Assembly (NCBI RefSeq): GCF_017355405.1
Contig: NZ_CP061178.1
Span: 310,001-374,000, forward strand
Direction of reading: 5' to 3'
DNA from: Roseomonas haemaphysalidis
Lineage (GTDB): Bacteria; Pseudomonadota; Alphaproteobacteria; Acetobacterales; Acetobacteraceae
Length of the DNA stretch: 64,000 nucleotides
Shown here: in pieces, positions 1-9,739 of the stretch
How the letters are laid out: every line of letters begins with the position of its first letter
Numbering within the stretch: the first letter of the stretch is position 1
Program-made: the position numbers and the translations under genes
The notes under the pieces: generated by a model
What the model was told of the DNA's origin: nothing
What the model saw: only the letters and a program-made list of their open reading frames with translations
The model's database searches: none

Positions 1-1802
1 ATGGCGTCGTCGGTATCGATGATCAGGGCGTTGGTGTTCAGCGTGCCATCGCGCAGCGCCAGGTCGGCCACGAAGCAGCGCAGGTCGGTGCGCGCCGGGA
101 TGCCCAGCGCCGACAGCACCGCGTTGGCCAGCCGCAGCCCCGACAGGTCCACCAGCAGGGCCGACAGGTTGCCGCCGGCGGTGGACAGCACCACCCGCCC
201 GTCGCCATTGCCCAGCAGCTGCGCGACCGAGGCGCCGGTGGACCGCAGTTCCGCCCGCCCGTTCAGCGCGCCGCCGCCTTCGGAGCCGGCGGCGGCCATC
301 AGCTTGGAAATGTCCAGCCGCTGGAACTCGGCCTTCACATCCGCCCTGAGCCCGTTGCCGGCGGGGGACAGGCGGCCGGTGAACAGCATCTGCCCCCGCC
401 CGATACCGAAGCCGATCGGGTGCAGGTTGATGGCCCCGTCCACGATGTCGAAATCGGCACGCAGGTTGTCCAGCGGCTGCCGCCGACCGCCGCGGATGCT
501 GCCGGCACGGTAGCGCACGTGCAGGTCGGCGGCCGTCAGCTTGGGCAGGCTCACCGGCGTGTCCGGCAGCACCTTGGCACTGGCTGGCGCGGGGGCCGTC
601 TGGCCCGGTTCCTCGCCGATAAAGCCGGCGAGGTCGTCCAGGTCCACCCGGCGGGACGACAGGTCGACGGTCACGTCCGGCCGCGGCTGGCGCGGCAGCA
701 CCGCGACGCTGCCTGACAGGTCGGTGCTGCCGACGGTGCCCTGGATCCGCTCCATGCGGATGCGATCGGCGGTGTAGTCCAGCGCGCCCGCCACGCGATA
801 GGGCGGGGTCTTGGGGATGGGCACGCCGGTCAGCGGCGTCAGCAGGCTCATGTCCGGCCCGGCCAGCACCAGCCGCAACGCGGCGCCCTGGAAGTGCAGG
901 GGGTCGCTGACCGTCCCTTCCAGCGCAACATTGGTGGGGCCGTTGTCCACCCGCAGCTGCACCGGCCAGGGCTTCTCGGTATCGCGCAGCGACAGCAGGG
1001 CGCCGCCGACCAGCCGGGCCCGGATCGGCTGGCCGGCGTAGGTGCCCTCGGCGCTGGCGACGATGCGCGCCGGCTCGTCGTCCAGCGCGGGCGGCGGCGG
1101 CAGGTCGTTGGCGGCCGCCGGTGGCTCGGGCGCGGGGGGCGCGGGCAGCGGCAGGCCGTTCTCGGCGATCACCATGGTGGACTGCGGCTCCGGCTCCGGG
1201 GCCGCGGCGGGGGCAGGCGCGGCTGCTGCGGCACGCGACACGGCTGCGGCGGTCGCCTCGGGCGAGCCTTCCTCCGTCGCCACGCGAATGGCGAAGTCGG
1301 CGCGGAACTGCGGGATCACCACCTTGCCTTCGCCATCGCGGATGCGCACCACGCCGATCTGCGGCGCGGCGGCCGGTTCGGCCGGGGGCGCGTCCGCGGC
1401 AGGCGGGGTGGTGTTGAACAGGTAGTTGGCGCGCCCGTCCGGCATGGCACGCACGTTGACCACCGGGTGATCCAGCTCGATCCACGGCAGCGTCAGGCCG
1501 CGGCCCCGCCACCAGTCCCAGGCGTTGACGGCGGCGCTCAGCCGGCCGACGCGGGCGAGCGGCACCGGGTCCTCGAACCCTTCCGGGTTGCCCACGGTCA
1601 CGCCGTTGGCAGTGACCACGACGGTGCGGCCCAGCTTCACATGCAGGTGTTCCAGCGTAACCGGGCGGCCCAGCGCGGCAGAGGCGCGGGGCTCGATCAG
1701 CGGAATCAGCCAGTCCCAGCGGAACAGCAACACCGCCAGGGCAATGACGGCAACAGGAATCGCAAGCCCGATCAGCCACTTGCGCCCGCGCTTCATCGCC
1801 AT
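1..1802 (-). CDS. AsmA family protein (3' end outside window)
   Basis: Inner-membrane-anchored, mainly periplasmic protein of the AsmA family, linked in other bacteria to outer membrane assembly and lipid transport. About 600 codons are visible and the frame runs off the left edge. The reverse complement from 1802 reads MAMKRGRKWLIGLAIPVA, a basic tip followed by one hydrophobic anchor, then ALGRPVTLEHLHVKLGR and later NGRAELRSTGASVAQLLGNG, a pattern typical of AsmA C-terminal regions. A Pro/Ala-rich linker lies near 1090-1270. An in-frame ATG at 1796 is an alternative start. It is divergent from the Kef-type antiporter. The family call is good; the specific role is unknown. Confidence 0.8.
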   Translation of the reverse strand, partial: MAMKRGRKWLIGLAIPVAVIALAVLLFRWDWLIPLIEPRASAALGRPVTLEHLHVKLGRTVVVTANGVTVGNPEGFEDPVPLARVGRLSAAVNAWDWWRGRGLTLPWIELDHPVVNVRAMPDGRANYLFNTTPPAADAPPAEPAAAPQIGVVRIRDGEGKVVIPQFRADFAIRVATEEGSPEATAAAVSRAAAAAPAPAAAPEPEPQSTMVIAENGLPLPAPPAPEPPAAANDLPPPPALDDEPARIVASAEGTYAGQPIRARLVGGALLSLRDTEKPWPVQLRVDNGPTNVALEGTVSDPLHFQGAALRLVLAGPDMSLLTPLTGVPIPKTPPYRVAGALDYTADRIRMERIQGTVGSTDLSGSVAVLPRQPRPDVTVDLSSRRVDLDDLAGFIGEEPGQTAPAPASAKVLPDTPVSLPKLTAADLHVRYRAGSIRGGRRQPLDNLRADFDIVDGAINLHPIGFGIGRGQMLFTGRLSPAGNGLRADVKAEFQRLDISKLMAAAGSEGGGALNGRAELRSTGASVAQLLGNGDGRVVLSTAGGNLSALLVDLSGLRLANAVLSALGIPARTDLRCFVADLALRDGTLNTNALIIDTDDA

Positions 1803-1924
1803 GCCAGCCTCCGCGTTTGTTTCGCCACCTTTCTCAACGTAGGCGCGAGCCCGGGGTTCCCGATTGTCGCGCTCAAGCCCGCTTGGGATTATCCTGCGCC
1901 CCGACCTCGAATGGAGAATGCCCG

Positions 1925-3781
1925 ATGGCGGCCGAACAGGGCGGCGACCTGGTCAATGTTGTGGTGGTGCTGGCGGCGGGCGTGGTGGCGGTGCCGCTGT
2001 TCCGGCGGCTCGGCCTCGGCTCCGTGCTGGGCTACCTGGCGGCGGGGCTGGCCGTGGGTCCTTTCGGCCTGCGCTTCTTCGACGACCCCCAGGCGGTGCT
2101 GCACGTGGCCGAGCTGGGCGTGGTGATGTTCCTGTTCGTGATCGGGCTGGAAATGCAGCCGTCGCGCCTGTGGGGCATGCGGGGCGACATCTTCGGCTCA
2201 GGCCTGACGCAGGTGGTGGTGTGCGGCGGGCTGCTCACCGGCCTCGGCTGGCTGTGCGGCTTTCCCCTGCCCATGAGCTTCGTGGCCGCCATGGGCTTCG
2301 TGCTGTCCTCCACCGCCATTGTGATGCAGATCATGGAGGAGCGCGGCGAGGCCGGCACCCTGGCCGGGCAGCGCATCGTGTCCATCCTGCTGCTGGAGGA
2401 CCTGGCGATCGTGCCGCTGTTGGCCGTGGTGGCGCTGCTGGCGCCGGTGCCATCGGGCGGCAGCGACGCCTCGCAATGGGTCACGGTGGCCATCGCGCTG
2501 GCCGCCATCGCCGGGCTGGTGGCGATCAGCCGCTGGCTGCTGACGCCGGTCTTCGCGATGCTCGCCAATGCCCATGCGCGGGAGGTGATGACGGCGGCGG
2601 CCCTGCTGGTGGTGCTGGGCGCCGCGCTGGCCATGCAGGCGGCGGGGCTTTCCATGGCCATGGGCGCCTTCGCCGCCGGCGTGATGCTGTCCGAAAGCCC
2701 GTTCCGGCGCCAGCTTGAGGCGGATATCGAGCCGTTCCGCGGCATCCTGCTGGGCTTGTTCTTCATGGGTGTCGGCATGTCGCTGGACATCGCGCTGGTG
2801 GGCCGGGACTGGCCGGTGATCGTTGCCGGCGTGCTGGTGATGATGGCGGTCAAGGCATCCGGTATCTTCGTGGTCGCCCGGCTGACCTGCGCCGGCACGC
2901 GGGAAGCGCTGCACCGCGCGGCGCTGATGGGCCAGGGCGGCGAGTTCGCCTTCGTGCTTTACGCCGCCGCGGCGGCGGCCGGGCTGTTCGAACCGCGCAT
3001 CAACGCCGTGCTGACCGCCATCGTGGTGCTGTCCATGGCGTTGACGCCGCTGGCCGCCCTGGCGCTGCAGCTCCTGCCCCCGCCGCCCGCCAACATGGAC
3101 GGGGTGGAAGGCACGGACGGCATCCGCGAGGTGCGCGACCACCTGCTGATGGTCGGCTTCGGCCGCTTCGGGCAGGTGGCGGCGCAGGCGCTGCTGGCGC
3201 GCGGCATCGACATCACCATCATCGACAGCGACCCGGAAATGATCCAGGCCGCCGCCGGCTTCGGCTTCAAGGTCTATTACGGTGACGGCCGGCGGCTGGA
3301 CGTCCTGCACGCCTCGGGCGCCGAGCGGGCGCGCGCCGTTCTGGTGTGCACCGACCGGCCGGAGGTGACCACGGCGGTGGTGACCATGCTGAAGGCCGAG
3401 TTCCCGCTGGTGCCGGTGATGGCGCGTGCCTTTGACCGCCCGCACGCCGTGGCGCTGATCAAGGCGGAAGTGGACTTCCAGATCCGCGAAACGCTGGAAT
3501 CCGCGCTGCTCTTCAGCATGGCCACCCTGCGCCACCTCGGCGTGGAGGAGGAGGCCGTGGCCGAGCTGGAAGACGACGTGCGCCGCCGCGACCGCGCCCG
3601 GCTGGAGCTGGAGGGCCTGGGCGAGCGGGCCGCCGCCATGGCGCTGATCCATGGCAACCGCATGGTGCCGACGCCGCTGACCAAGCCGCGCCAGCCCGGC
3701 CGGGCGCTGAGCCCCGAAACCGTGGCGGTGATCGCGGCCGCGGCGCGCAGCGACGGACGGAAGGAAGGCCATCCGGTGTAA
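1925..3781 (+). CDS. Kef-type monovalent cation/proton antiporter (CPA2) with TrkA-N domain
   Basis: Predicted inner-membrane K+ (or Na+)/H+ antiporter of the CPA2 family, 618 residues. The first ~400 residues are a chain of hydrophobic helices with family-typical segments such as LGSVLGYLAAGLAVGPFG and VMFLFVIGLEMQPSRLWG. A cytosolic RCK/TrkA-N nucleotide-binding domain follows, with the Rossmann motif GFGRFG and an acidic strand end (IIDSDPEM). A C-terminal tail of ~60 residues ends the protein. The ATG at 1925 gives the usual family N-terminus and has GGAG just upstream; longer forms would add a non-conserved leader. KefB/KefC are glutathione-regulated, but no KefF/KefG ancillary gene is adjacent, so the ligand and ion are uncertain. 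Confidence 0.9.
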   Translation: MAAEQGGDLVNVVVVLAAGVVAVPLFRRLGLGSVLGYLAAGLAVGPFGLRFFDDPQAVLHVAELGVVMFLFVIGLEMQPSRLWGMRGDIFGSGLTQVVVCGGLLTGLGWLCGFPLPMSFVAAMGFVLSSTAIVMQIMEERGEAGTLAGQRIVSILLLEDLAIVPLLAVVALLAPVPSGGSDASQWVTVAIALAAIAGLVAISRWLLTPVFAMLANAHAREVMTAAALLVVLGAALAMQAAGLSMAMGAFAAGVMLSESPFRRQLEADIEPFRGILLGLFFMGVGMSLDIALVGRDWPVIVAGVLVMMAVKASGIFVVARLTCAGTREALHRAALMGQGGEFAFVLYAAAAAAGLFEPRINAVLTAIVVLSMALTPLAALALQLLPPPPANMDGVEGTDGIREVRDHLLMVGFGRFGQVAAQALLARGIDITIIDSDPEMIQAAAGFGFKVYYGDGRRLDVLHASGAERARAVLVCTDRPEVTTAVVTMLKAEFPLVPVMARAFDRPHAVALIKAEVDFQIRETLESALLFSMATLRHLGVEEEAVAELEDDVRRRDRARLELEGLGERAAAMALIHGNRMVPTPLTKPRQPGRALSPETVAVIAAAARSDGRKEGHPV

Positions 3782-3842
3782 AGCGGCGTGACGATTTGCC
3801 CGCTGCCGCGTTGACGCTTGCGCACGGGTGTGGAGCGGTTGG

Positions 3843-4679
3843 ATGCGGGGATGGGTTCGGGCTGGCGTGGCAGTGGCGGCGGCCGGCCTGCTGTCGCTCA
3901 CGGGGTGCACGCTGTCGCCGCCCCCGCCTCCGCCGCCGGTCACGGCCTCGGCGCGCCTGCCGCCGCAGCGCGCGGCGGTGGTCCAGGCGGCGCTGACCGA
4001 ATGGCAGCGCTGGGGCAAGCTGACGGTGGACGGCTGGCCGGAATTCCTCGACCCCCCGGCGGCACCGGAGAACTTCCCCAGCATCCTGGCCTATTGGGAA
4101 ACGGTGCCCGAGGGGCCGGCCGTGATCCGCCGCCATGAGGGCACCCGCGACGCCATGATGGTGGCCATGGCCGAATTCCAGGCGGAAGGCGCCCCGCCCC
4201 CGCCGCTGCCCGCCATCTCCCTGTTCGCCAGCCCGGCCTGGTCGGCGGCCTTCGTCAGCTACGTGATGCAGCGCGCGGGGGTGCCGGGCTTCGTGTTCCC
4301 CCCCGCCGCCGCGCATTCCACCTACATCGACGCACTGCTGTTTTCCTGGTCCGGCAACCCGGAGGGGGCGGCCTTCGTGCCGCACGAACCGGTGGACTAC
4401 AGCCCCCGCCCCGGCGACCTGATCTGCGCCGACCGTTCCCGCTCGCCGCTCTACCACTGGCAGGAACGGTTGTCCGAGGCCGGATCGTTCCGGCCCATGC
4501 ATTGCGACGTCGTGGTGGCCAGCGGCGGCGGACTGGTTCAGGCCATCGGGGGCAACGTGCTGGACGCCGTGGTGCTGCGCCGCTTTCCGGCCGATGCCGC
4601 CGGCCGCGCCCTGCCGCCGCCCTGGGACAAGGCGCCCTTCTTTGTGGTGTTCGAGAACCGGCTGGACCTGACGCGGTGA
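3843..4679 (+). CDS. DUF2272 domain lipoprotein
   Basis: Predicted lipoprotein of 278 residues. A basic start and hydrophobic stretch end in the lipobox LSLTGC, followed by a Pro-rich spacer (seven consecutive prolines). The rest matches the DUF2272 pattern: an SPAWSAAFVSYVMQRAGV segment containing a WSAAF-type helix, an AHSTYID histidine, PRPGDLICADR, and a late MHCDVVV histidine. This arrangement resembles an NlpC/P60-like cysteine peptidase fold, but no clear catalytic Cys is seen in the first helix, so an enzymatic role is inference. I chose ATG 3843 because GGAG at 3832-3835 sits 7 bases upstream; a GTG at 3828 is also in frame. Confidence 0.75.
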   Translation: MRGWVRAGVAVAAAGLLSLTGCTLSPPPPPPPVTASARLPPQRAAVVQAALTEWQRWGKLTVDGWPEFLDPPAAPENFPSILAYWETVPEGPAVIRRHEGTRDAMMVAMAEFQAEGAPPPPLPAISLFASPAWSAAFVSYVMQRAGVPGFVFPPAAAHSTYIDALLFSWSGNPEGAAFVPHEPVDYSPRPGDLICADRSRSPLYHWQERLSEAGSFRPMHCDVVVASGGGLVQAIGGNVLDAVVLRRFPADAAGRALPPPWDKAPFFVVFENRLDLTR

Positions 4680-4765
4680 GAGGGCGGGGCAGCCTTGCCT
4701 TGCCGCGGGTTCAAGCCCGGCGCGGCACGGGCTAGACAGCAGGCGACAACGACAGGACGGCAGGC

Positions 4766-6025
4766 ATGGACACCGCAGCGGGGGCGACCGTGCCCCCCGT
4801 GGCGCGCAGCGGCGCGCCTCACCCCGGCATGGGCTTCAAGCAGTTCGTCGCCATCATCGCCGCCATGATGGCGGCCAACGCGCTGGCCATCGATTCCATG
4901 TTGCCGGCATTGCCCGAGATCGCCCACGCCCTGGGCATCAGCAGCGCCAACCAGCAGCAATGGATCATCACGGCCTACCTGCTGGGCTTCGGCTCGGCGC
5001 AGATCGTCTACGGGCCGCTGGCCGACCGCTTCGGCCGCAAACCCCTGCTGATGACCGGCCTTGGCATCTACACCGTGGCCAGCATCGTCGCGATGTTCAG
5101 CAGCAGCTTCGAGATGCTGATGGCGGCGCGCGTGGCGCAAGGCATCGGCGCCGCCAGCACCCGGGTGCTGGCCGTGTCCATCGTGCGCGACTGCTACGCG
5201 GGGCGGAAGATGGCGCAGGTGATGTCGCTGGCCTTTATCGTCTTCCTGGCCGTGCCGGTGATCGCGCCGACGCTCGGTCAGGTGATCATGCTGGTCGCGC
5301 CCTGGCCCTGGATCTTCGCGGCGCTGGCGGTGTTCGGCGCAGGCGTCGCGCTGTGGATGACGGTGAAGCTGCCCGAGACCCTGCACCCGGAGGACCGCCG
5401 CGCCATCGCGCCCGGGCGCATCCTCGCCGCGTTCCAGTACACGCTCACCCAGCGCGTGGCGGTGGGCTACATGCTGGCCATGACCCTGATCATGGGCAGC
5501 CTGTTCGGCTTCATCAACTCGGCGCAGCAGGTCTTCGCGGACACCTTCGGCGCGGCGCAGTGGTTCACCAGCATCTTCGCGGGCATCGCGGTCGCCATGG
5601 CGGTGGCTTCCATGGTCAACGCCAAGCTGGTCGGGCGCTTCGGCACGCGGCGCATCTCGCACGCCATGCTGCTGGGCTACATTGGCTTCGCGGTGGTGCA
5701 TGCCGGCGTGGCGCTGTCCGGGCATGAGAACCTGTGGACCTTCGCGGTGCTGCAGGCCGGCATGATGTTCTGCTTCGGCCTGACGGCGCCGAACTTCGGC
5801 TCCATGGCCATGGAGCCGCTGGGGCACATCGCGGGCACCGCCTCCTCGGCGCAGGGCTTCGTCACCACGGTGGGCGGCGCGCTGATCGGCTTCTTCATCG
5901 GCCAGCAGTTCGACGGCACCACGGCGCCGCTGATGGTGGGCTTCGCCGCCTGCGGCATCCTGGCGCTGGGCATGGTGCTGTTCGCCGAGGGCGGCCGCCT
6001 GTTCCGCCCGCACCACGGGCGGTAG
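4766..6025 (+). CDS. Bcr/CflA family multidrug efflux MFS transporter
   Basis: Twelve-helix major facilitator drug/proton antiporter of the DHA1 Bcr/CflA type, 419 residues, typical length. The first helix ends in the family pattern NALAIDSMLPALPEIA. The loop 2-3 signature appears as YGPLADRFGRKPLL, and helix 4 has RVAQGIGAASTRVLAVSIVRD, the drug-exporter form of this segment. A ~20-residue polar N-terminal tail precedes helix 1. It stands alone: the DUF2272 gene ends 86 bases upstream, and the ABC permease gene converges on it about 20 bases downstream. The substrate cannot be read from the sequence. No regulator is adjacent. Confidence 0.9.
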   Translation: MDTAAGATVPPVARSGAPHPGMGFKQFVAIIAAMMAANALAIDSMLPALPEIAHALGISSANQQQWIITAYLLGFGSAQIVYGPLADRFGRKPLLMTGLGIYTVASIVAMFSSSFEMLMAARVAQGIGAASTRVLAVSIVRDCYAGRKMAQVMSLAFIVFLAVPVIAPTLGQVIMLVAPWPWIFAALAVFGAGVALWMTVKLPETLHPEDRRAIAPGRILAAFQYTLTQRVAVGYMLAMTLIMGSLFGFINSAQQVFADTFGAAQWFTSIFAGIAVAMAVASMVNAKLVGRFGTRRISHAMLLGYIGFAVVHAGVALSGHENLWTFAVLQAGMMFCFGLTAPNFGSMAMEPLGHIAGTASSAQGFVTTVGGALIGFFIGQQFDGTTAPLMVGFAACGILALGMVLFAEGGRLFRPHHGR

Positions 6026-6046
6026 CCAGCCGCCGGGCGGGGCGCC

Positions 6047-7075
6047 TCAGCTGGCGACCCGCCCGCGCGCGCGCAGCCGCTGCGCGTAGACGTTCACCAC
6101 CAGCGCCAGCAGCAGCACCATCCCGCGGATCAGGATCTTCAGGAAGCTGTCCATGCGGACGTGGTCCAGCCCGTTGTTCAGCACACCCAGCACCAAGACG
6201 CCGACGATGGTGTTGCCGATGCCCCCCTGCCCGCCGAACAGGCTGGTGCCGCCCACCACCACGGCCGAGATGGCATCCAGCAGGTAGTTGTCGAACTGGT
6301 TCTGCTGCGCGCTGCCGAAATAGGCGACGCCGAGCATGCCCGCGATGCCGGAGCACAGGGCGGAGATCATCATCACCCCCGCCACCACTGCCTTCACCGC
6401 CACGCCGGAATGCTCGGCCGCCTCGCGGTTGCCGCCCACCATGTAGACGTAGCGGCCGAAGCGCGTGTAGGCGAGCACCAGGTGCCCCACCAGCAGCACC
6501 AGCGCCGCGATCAGCACGATCCACGGCACCGGCCCGATGGAGCCGCTGCCCAGCGCCACGACCAGGTCGGGCACGTTGTAGGCGATCTGCCCGCGCACCA
6601 GCAGCGCGCCGATGCCGTTGCCGATCTGCAGCATGGCCAGCGTCATGATAAAGGACGGGATGCCGATCCAGGTGACGCCGAAAGCGGTGATGGCCCCCAG
6701 CGCCAATGCCCCCGCCAGCGTCAGCGCGATCGCCAGCAGTCCCGGCAGCGGCAGGTTGGCGATGTTCACGCTGCTGTCCTGCAGCGTGAAGAAAGCCAGC
6801 AGGATGCCGGCGGCGTTGGCGACGGAGGCGACGCTGAGGTCGATCTCCGCGCAAAGGATCACGTAGGTCAGCCCCACCGCGATGATGGCGGTGATGGACA
6901 CCTGCTGCAGCACGTTGCCGAGGTTGCCCAGCGTGGCGAAGGACGGGCTCAGCAGGCTGAACAGCACGACCAGCGCGATCAGCGTCGCGAAGGGCGCGAG
7001 GTTGCGCAGCTGCCCGCCGAGGCGCTGCCAGAGCGGCGCCGGCGGCGCGGCATGGTCGGTCAGGGGTGCGGACAT
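6047..7075 (-). CDS. Sugar ABC transporter permease (RbsC/XylH type)
   Basis: Inner-membrane permease of a carbohydrate uptake ABC transporter (CUT2/ribose class), 342 residues with about ten hydrophobic segments. Family signatures include TYVILCAEIDLSVASVANAAG (the EIDLS segment), a GIPSFIMTLAML helix entry, and the EAA-like loop GGNREAAEHSGV, followed by DAISAVVVGGTSLFGGQGG. GAGGA lies 6 bases before ATG 7075. It is the last gene of a minus-strand run (binding protein, ATPase, permease) and starts 20 bases after the ATPase stop. Substrates of this class are pentoses, hexoses, polyols and, in some branches, nucleosides; nothing in the permease settles which. Confidence 0.92.
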   Translation of the reverse strand: MSAPLTDHAAPPAPLWQRLGGQLRNLAPFATLIALVVLFSLLSPSFATLGNLGNVLQQVSITAIIAVGLTYVILCAEIDLSVASVANAAGILLAFFTLQDSSVNIANLPLPGLLAIALTLAGALALGAITAFGVTWIGIPSFIMTLAMLQIGNGIGALLVRGQIAYNVPDLVVALGSGSIGPVPWIVLIAALVLLVGHLVLAYTRFGRYVYMVGGNREAAEHSGVAVKAVVAGVMMISALCSGIAGMLGVAYFGSAQQNQFDNYLLDAISAVVVGGTSLFGGQGGIGNTIVGVLVLGVLNNGLDHVRMDSFLKILIRGMVLLLALVVNVYAQRLRARGRVAS

Positions 7076-7095
7076 CCGGGTTCCTCGGGGGTTTC

Positions 7096-8601
7096 TCAGG
7101 CCGCTTCCAGCAGGTGGTCCTTGCCCACCGCCTCGCCGGCGAATTCGCGCGCCAGCGTGCCACGCCGCATCACCAGGATCCGGTCCGCCAGCGACAGCAC
7201 CGTTTCCGGCTCCGACGACACGACCACGATGCCGATGCCCTCCGCCCGCAGCGCGCGCACGATGCGCACCACGTCGTCCTTGGCGCCCACGTCCATGCCA
7301 CGGGTCGGCTCGCTCAGCAGCAGCACGCGCGGCAGGTGGGTCAGCCAGCGGGCCAGCGCCACCTTCTGCTGGTTGCCGCCGGACAGCTGCCCCACCGGCA
7401 GGTCCACCTGCGCCGGGCGCACGCCGAGCCGGCGCACATGGCCCTCCGCGATGTCGCGCTCCCGGCGCGGGTGCACCAGCAGGCGCCCGATGCGTTCCAG
7501 GATGGAGATACTGATGTTGCGGTACACCGGCTCGGGCGCGAACAGCATGGCGCGGCGGCTTTCCGGCACGAAGGCGATGCCGGCGCGCTTTGCCGCCGGC
7601 GTGCCGCCGCGCAGTCGTGCCGCCTTTCCGTCCACCCGCACCGTGCCGTGGTCCAGCGGCAGCTTGCCGGACAGCGCGCGCGCCAATTCCAGCTGCCCCG
7701 ATCCCATGAAGCCGTAGATGCCCAGCACCTCGCCGGCATGCACGCGCAGCGTGGCGTCGTCGAACAGCCCGGCGACGCCGAGGCCGGCGGCATCCAGCAC
7801 CACCGGCGTGTTTGACCGCGGCGGCAGCAGGCGCGTGCCGGCCAGGCTTTCCTCCAGCCGCTCGTGCCCACGGCCGATCATGCGCTCGATCAGCCAGGTC
7901 TTGTCGATGTCGCGCGCCGCCGCGCCGTCGACGCGACGGCCGTTGCGGAACACGGTGACGGCGTCGGAGATCCGCAGGACGTCGTCCAGGAAGTGCGAGA
8001 TGAACACCACGCTGCGGCCGGATGCCCGCAGCCGCTCCAGCAGCGAGAACAGCCGCTCCACTTCCGGCGGGGACAGCGCGGAGGTCGGCTCGTCCAGGAT
8101 CAGGATGCGCGCGCCGGACAGCAGCACGCGCGCCAGCTCGATCATCTGCTGCAGGCCGAGCGGCAGGTCGCCGGCCGCCGCCGCAGGGTCGACCTCGATG
8201 CCCAGTTCCCGGAGCTGCGCCTGCGCCATGTCGCGCATGCGCCGCCAGGACACCAGCCCAAGCCCGTTCAGCGGCTGCCGGCCGAGCAGCACATTTTCCG
8301 CCACGGACAGCGCGGGCACGATGGACAGTTCCTGATGCACCATGCCGATGCCGGCATCCCGCGCGTCGCGCGGGGAGCGCAGGCGGATGGGCTGGCCATC
8401 CAGCCGCATCTCCCCCTCGAACTGCCCGTGCACGCCGGCGATGATCTTCATCAGCGTACTTTTGCCGGCGCCGTTCTCGCCGACCAGGCCGTGGATCTCG
8501 CCACGGCCCAGGGTGAAGTCCACGCCGTCCAGCGCCAACACGCCGGCGAAGCGCTTGGACACGCCGTGCAGTTCCAGCAGCGCTCCCTGTTCCGTCACCA
8601 T
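7096..8601 (-). CDS. Sugar ABC transporter ATP-binding protein (RbsA type, dual domain)
   Basis: Energising subunit of the CUT2 importer, 501 residues, two fused ATPase domains as in RbsA/XylG. The N-terminal domain has Walker A GENGAGKST and Walker B RILILDEPTSALS, with a degenerate signature (PLGLQQMIELAR). The C-terminal domain has a degenerate Walker A (GFMGSGQLELARAL) but a strong signature LSGGNQQKVALARWL and a B motif ending SEPTRGMD, where the usual L-D pair reads L-S. This asymmetry between domains is normal for the family. It lies between the binding protein (14 bases upstream) and the permease (20 bases downstream), clearly one operon. Confidence 0.93.
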   Translation of the reverse strand: MVTEQGALLELHGVSKRFAGVLALDGVDFTLGRGEIHGLVGENGAGKSTLMKIIAGVHGQFEGEMRLDGQPIRLRSPRDARDAGIGMVHQELSIVPALSVAENVLLGRQPLNGLGLVSWRRMRDMAQAQLRELGIEVDPAAAAGDLPLGLQQMIELARVLLSGARILILDEPTSALSPPEVERLFSLLERLRASGRSVVFISHFLDDVLRISDAVTVFRNGRRVDGAAARDIDKTWLIERMIGRGHERLEESLAGTRLLPPRSNTPVVLDAAGLGVAGLFDDATLRVHAGEVLGIYGFMGSGQLELARALSGKLPLDHGTVRVDGKAARLRGGTPAAKRAGIAFVPESRRAMLFAPEPVYRNISISILERIGRLLVHPRRERDIAEGHVRRLGVRPAQVDLPVGQLSGGNQQKVALARWLTHLPRVLLLSEPTRGMDVGAKDDVVRIVRALRAEGIGIVVVSSEPETVLSLADRILVMRRGTLAREFAGEAVGKDHLLEAA

Positions 8602-8614
8602 GCGGGTGGTCCCG

Positions 8615-9628
8615 CTAGATCAGAAAGTGCTTCTGCATCCAGGCCATGCCCCCGGCATTGGCCTTGGTGACGACGGGACCGTCCGTGATCACGCTTTTCG
8701 GGATGCCGTCCGCGCCGGTCTTCTCGCCCGCCACCACGGCCGCCACGCCGGCCATGATGGCGCCGCCATGGATGCGACAGGATGGGTTGCGCACGGTGGC
8801 CAGCATGCGCCCGTCCTGCACCGCCGCCAGCGCGGGCGGCATGGCGTCGCAGCCGCCGATCTTGATGTCCGTGCGGCCCTTGGCGCGCATGACGTTGTAG
8901 GCGGCCAGCGCCATGTCGTCGTTGTGGAAGTAGGCCGCGCTGATCTTGGGGAACTTGGTCAGGTGCGTGTCCCAGATGCGCGCCACCTTGGTCACGTCCC
9001 AATCGCCCGGCTGGGTGTCCAGCACCTCCACCTTGGGGTAGCGCTTGACCACAGAATCGAAGCCCCGCGCGCGCCCCTGCGCCCCGGTGTGGCCCAGCGC
9101 GCCCTGGGTCATGATGATGGTGCCCTCGCCGCCGATCGCCTGCATCAGCGCCTCGGTGACGGAGGCGCCCATGAACTCGTTGTCCGGCGCCAGGAAGCTG
9201 TGGACGTTCACCTGGTCCAGCGGCGCGATCAGCGTGTCCATGTCGATCACCGGGATGCCGGCATCGATCATCTTGCGCACCGGCGCGGTCAGGGTGCCGA
9301 TGCCGAAGGCCTGGATCGCCACGAAGTCCCAGCGCTGGGACGCCATGTTGTCGATGGCCGCGCGCTGGCGGGTGGCGTTCAGCTCACCGTCGAACCACGT
9401 GACATCCACGTTGTACAGCTTGCCCCAGTATTCCGCGGCGGCCTTGCCCTGGGCGCACCATGTGGCCTGCAGCCCGGCATTGGAGAAGGCGGCGCGCAAC
9501 GGCTTCTCGGACCGCCCCATCTCGGCGGCCAGGGCGGCGGTGGTGGCCGTGCCGCCCAGCAGCGGCGCCGCGGCGGCGGCAGCCAGCAGGGCACGGCGAC
9601 CGCCGCGTGGCAGGTCTCGCTGGTCCAT
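8615..9628 (-). CDS. Sugar-type ABC transporter substrate-binding protein
   Basis: Periplasmic ligand-binding protein of the RbsB/periplasmic-binding-protein type I group, 337 residues. An RGGRRALLAAAAAAPLLG leader looks like a weak Tat or long Sec signal. The mature part has family motifs: WFDGELNATRQRAAIDNM early, DTLIAPLDQVNVHSF, the FLAPDNEFMGASVTEALMQ region that corresponds to the D-N-x-x-G-G hinge, and YFHNDDMALAAYNVM late. Its gene leads the transporter operon, 14 bases ahead of the ATPase gene. The orphan modD gene lies 111 bases upstream on the same strand. The ligand is unknown; the family covers sugars, polyols and autoinducer-2. Confidence 0.88.
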   Translation of the reverse strand: MDQRDLPRGGRRALLAAAAAAPLLGGTATTAALAAEMGRSEKPLRAAFSNAGLQATWCAQGKAAAEYWGKLYNVDVTWFDGELNATRQRAAIDNMASQRWDFVAIQAFGIGTLTAPVRKMIDAGIPVIDMDTLIAPLDQVNVHSFLAPDNEFMGASVTEALMQAIGGEGTIIMTQGALGHTGAQGRARGFDSVVKRYPKVEVLDTQPGDWDVTKVARIWDTHLTKFPKISAAYFHNDDMALAAYNVMRAKGRTDIKIGGCDAMPPALAAVQDGRMLATVRNPSCRIHGGAIMAGVAAVVAGEKTGADGIPKSVITDGPVVTKANAGGMAWMQKHFLI

Positions 9629-9739
9629 GACGTATATCCCCCGCCCGGGGCGATCATGGGTGCCGCCACATCAGGCGGCGTCAGCTTGCATCCTGGGCAG
9701 CGGCGAATGCAATCATTCCGTGTGGCGTGCGAATCGCGC

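Noticed and set aside
1..2126. Frames on the + strand across the first 2 kb
   Set aside because: The reverse strand reads as a clean AsmA-family protein with anchor and conserved segments, so the + strand frames are shadows.
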